A DNA stretch of 22,661 nt from assembly GCA_964601125.1 (NCBI GenBank), contig CAZRKB010000010.1, positions 1 to 22,661 of the forward strand, in the 5' to 3' direction. The position numbers were made by a program, and so were the translations under genes. Shown piece after piece: positions 20,963 to 22,661 of the stretch (within the stretch, counting starts at the first letter, position 1; each line of letters starts with the position of its first letter). The stretch is from DATDVC01 sp964601125 (lineage in GTDB: Bacteria > Patescibacteriota > Minisyncoccia > Phycocordibacterales > WO2-35-19). Below the pieces are notes generated by a model that was not told the origin of the DNA, ran no database searches, and saw only the letters and a program-made list of their open reading frames with translations.

Positions 20963-21859
20963 ATGTTTAAAAATATTTTAACGACTCTCCTGGTGCTGGC
21001 CGCACTCACTTTTAGTGGTGTCACTTTTTATAGACATTTTCAAAGTCCTTGCGACCAAACTCTGGAATACTCCATAGGCAGGTTTGATGATCAATTTTCA
21101 ATAAGCAGAGAGCAGTTTTTGGTGGACCTTTTACGGGCGGAAAGGGTGTGGGAAGACGCGGCAGGAAAGAACCTTTTTTCTTATAAAGAAGATGCAAAGT
21201 TTAAAATAAATCTTATATATGACGAAAGACAGCTAACTACCATGCAGAAACAAAAAACAGAATCTGGACTCGAAAGTGTCGAAATTATTTTAAACAAGCT
21301 AGATCAGGAATTTAAGCAGATGAAAATATCTTTTGAATCAGAGTCTCTCGCTCATGATGCGCGCAGCGAAGCTTTTAAGTTGGCGCAAAAAGAATATGAA
21401 TCAATGGTAGATTTTTGGAATTCGAAAGGTGGGGCGCCGAGGTCTCAATATGAAGAACTACAAAAAATGTCCGAAGAATTGCAGACAGAAGCTGCTAATC
21501 TAAACGCTAATGTTTCTAGGTTGAATGCGAAGGCTCGGGAGTTGAACGCTCTGCTCGATAGAAGAAATGAAGCTGCGAGAAACTACAATAAAGTCGCTTC
21601 TGGTTATAACCAAAGTTATGGACATGGTTTGGAATTCAATCAAGCTGAATACGTGGGAGGCGCCATAAACGTTTATCAATTTACAAACAGCAGTGATCTG
21701 CTGACCGCCCTCGCTCATGAGTTTGGGCACGCTTTGGGCATGGACCACGTAGAAAACTCTTCTTCCGTTATGTATTATCTGACTGGGGACAATACAGAGA
21801 CGGGGCTTGTGCCGACAGTTGAAGATTTGGAGGAGTTAAGGAGAGTTTGCGGGTTATAA
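20963..21859 (+). CDS. Matrixin-like metalloprotease with a coiled-coil insertion
   Basis: 298 aa from the ATG at 20963; an earlier in-frame ATG at 20906 lies inside the HIT gene. Residues 4-22 are a signal anchor. Residues 34-90 (LEYSIGRFDDQFSISREQFL, RVWEDAAGKNLFSY, KINLIYDERQ) look like the N-terminal half of a matrixin catalytic domain. A long heptad-rich helix at about 95-213 (LQTEAANLNANVSRLNAKAR, ELNALLDRRNEAARNYN) interrupts it. The C-terminal half has the zinc motif HEFGHALGMDH (252-262) and the Met-turn SSVMYY (Met270). The protease is therefore probably membrane-anchored and external, with a coiled coil between the two halves of its catalytic domain. It is cotranscribed with the HIT gene. 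Substrates are unknown. Confidence 0.85.
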   Translation: MFKNILTTLLVLAALTFSGVTFYRHFQSPCDQTLEYSIGRFDDQFSISREQFLVDLLRAERVWEDAAGKNLFSYKEDAKFKINLIYDERQLTTMQKQKTESGLESVEIILNKLDQEFKQMKISFESESLAHDARSEAFKLAQKEYESMVDFWNSKGGAPRSQYEELQKMSEELQTEAANLNANVSRLNAKARELNALLDRRNEAARNYNKVASGYNQSYGHGLEFNQAEYVGGAINVYQFTNSSDLLTALAHEFGHALGMDHVENSSSVMYYLTGDNTETGLVPTVEDLEELRRVCGL

Positions 21860-21891
21860 CTCACCCAACCCTCTCTTACATTAAGAGAGGG
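21857..21891 (+). repeat. REP-like palindrome, copy e
   Basis: TAACTCACCCAA, whose first three bases are the stop codon of the protease gene, leads into a perfect 10-bp stem, CCCTCTCTTA (21869-21878) with TAAGAGAGGG (21882-21891), loop CAT. Lead-in and stem follow the same plan as copies c and d. It may also act as a transcript end, although no T-tract follows. Confidence 0.75.
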
Positions 21892-21907
21892 AGAAAACAT
21901 AAAACAC

Positions 21908-22555
21908 ATGAAAAAAGATAAAATATTAGAGATAGCGTGGCTCGTTGTAATTCTTGGACTTTTTTTCGTTTCTATAAAAATGCTCAGAAGTGGAGAGTTG
22001 CAGGCACAGATAGAATCTTTCGGTATTTGGGCTCCAATTGCTCTTGTTTTTCTAAAGGTTTCAACTCTCGTCGTCGCTCCGCTCGGAGGTTCTCCTTTAT
22101 ATGTAGTAGCAGGAGCAGTTTTTGGAAATATAAATGGATTCTTGCTCTGTTTTCTGGGGGATGTAGTTGGTTCCACGGCTTGCTTTTGGATCAGCAGGAT
22201 TTATGGAGAAAAGGTGGTAAAAATTTTTGCTGGACAGAAATTTTTTGGTGAAATAGAAAAATTTTTAAAACTGCTCAACAACACAAAGTCTTTCTTGAAG
22301 GCTCGTATCGCTCTAATTTCTCTCCCTGAAATTTTTTCTTATGCTGCAGGTTTTAGTCGAGTTGGTTTCTGGAAGTTCACTTTGATCCACTCTGCTTTCA
22401 TGTTGCCACTCAACTTTGGCGGCGTATTTTTGGGCTCGCAAATAGCTATCTTTGCTTCTAAGTACTATTTTGTATTTATGGCGTTAATCGCATTGTTTGC
22501 GATATCTGGCTTTTCCTTGCTTTATAAAGACTATGAAAAAATGGAGGGGATGTGA
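21908..22555 (+). CDS. TVP38/TMEM64-family membrane protein
   Basis: 215 aa. An N-terminal helix (IAWLVVILGLFFVSIKML, 9-26) precedes the conserved TVP38/DedA-type core: VAPLGGSPLYVVAGAVFGNI (56-75), NGFLLCFLGDVVGSTACFWI (76-95) and SRIYGEKVV. Two further hydrophobic segments near 145-175 and one at 185-205 complete the protein. The family (VTT domain) is linked to lipid scrambling or envelope maintenance in other organisms; a specific role here is not shown. The ATG lies just after REP copy e and no good -10 is seen at the usual distance, so read-through from the protease gene or an unseen promoter is needed. Confidence 0.88.
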   Translation: MKKDKILEIAWLVVILGLFFVSIKMLRSGELQAQIESFGIWAPIALVFLKVSTLVVAPLGGSPLYVVAGAVFGNINGFLLCFLGDVVGSTACFWISRIYGEKVVKIFAGQKFFGEIEKFLKLLNNTKSFLKARIALISLPEIFSYAAGFSRVGFWKFTLIHSAFMLPLNFGGVFLGSQIAIFASKYYFVFMALIALFAISGFSLLYKDYEKMEGM

Positions 22556-22566
22556 TATCTTTTAGC

Positions 22567-22590
22567 CTAGATTCTAGCCACTAGATTCTA
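22567..22590. repeat. Two copies of CTAGATTCTA upstream of the tRNA
   Basis: CTAGATTCTA occurs at 22567-22576 and 22581-22590. The first copy plus its next base (CTAGATTCTAG) is a palindrome around its central T. The pair lies between the TVP38-family gene and the tRNA; it could be a leader-processing or transcript-end signal, or chance. Confidence 0.45.
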
Positions 22591-22594
22591 AAAT

Positions 22595-22661
22595 GCCGTT
22601 GTAGCTCAGTTGGTAGAGCACCCCCATGGTAAGGGGGAGGTCATCGGTTCAATCCCGATCA
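22595..22661 (+). tRNA. tRNA-Thr(GGT), 3' end cut by the window edge
   Basis: GCCGTTG is the 5' acceptor strand, GCTC...GAGC the D stem, CCCCC-ATGGTAA-GGGGG the anticodon arm with anticodon GGT at 22628-22630, and ATCGG-TTCAATC-CCGAT the T arm. The last two bases, CA, begin the matching acceptor strand, so about five paired bases plus the discriminator lie outside the window. Confidence 0.93.

Noticed and set aside
22567..22590. Integrase attachment site next to the tRNA
   Set aside because: The repeats lie before the 5' end of the tRNA, attachment sites are normally in its 3' half, and no integrase is in the window.
1..22661. CRISPR array, insertion sequence or transposase gene
   Set aside because: No regularly spaced direct repeats and no transposase or integrase motifs were seen; the repeats present are palindromic and few.

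Overview
The window looks like a draft-genome scaffold from a Patescibacteria/Candidate Phyla Radiation-type bacterium, probably of the Parcubacteria kind. This is inferred from the moderately AT-rich sequence, the many small orphan proteins, sparse central metabolism, shortened sugar enzymes (a Pgi of about 340 aa, a ROK kinase without its zinc motif) and tightly packed genes with almost no 5' leaders. TGA is used as stop, so the code is standard. No 16S gene is present and the assignment is not certain; a PEP-CTERM protein and a cobamide-salvage pair are unexpected in such a genome. The scaffold contains a 100-N gap that is an artefact: the same 55 bases lie on both sides of it.

Layout. 1-4318: the end of a very large multidomain surface protein (LamG, FN3, beta-helix start, an unassigned catalytic-looking domain, carboxypeptidase-regulatory-like end), then a Pro/Glu-rich protein ending in a winged helix. 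4319-5158: a gene-free island full of hairpins and a 23-bp inverted repeat. 5159-8889: an accessory block with a type IIG-like restriction-methyltransferase, a small membrane protein, an RBBP9-type hydrolase and a DUF1428 protein. 8924-12963: divergent cbiZ/cbiB (cobinamide salvage), msrA and typA/bipA. 13058-16499: a PEP-CTERM protein, an anchored protein with calcium-binding-like repeats, a transglutaminase-like protein, a small anchored protein and two orphan mini-genes with their own promoters and terminators. 16571-19344: REP-like palindromes, pgi, a ROK sugar kinase, a DUF559 endonuclease and an rdgB remnant. 19344-22555: an FMN reductase and VIT1 transporter on the minus strand, then a HIT protein, an unusual matrixin-like protease and a TVP38-family membrane protein. 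The window ends inside tRNA-Thr(GGT).

Gene control. Two start architectures stand out. Most housekeeping-type genes have an extended -10 (TGnTAnnAT) whose last base lies 6-7 nt before the ATG, which predicts leaderless mRNAs. A minority (cbiZ, the PEP-CTERM gene, the mini-genes at 15916 and 16314) have clear Shine-Dalgarno sites and, in most cases, a strong intrinsic terminator; three of them also have -35/-10 promoters and leaders of roughly 30-50 nt.

Most unusual structure. Five related palindromic repeats occur between 16571 and 21891. Two of them, inverted and more like each other than like the rest, bracket the DUF559 endonuclease gene plus a collapsed rdgB gene; another inverted pair (16571-16695) brackets only about 47 bp and may be an empty form of the same unit.
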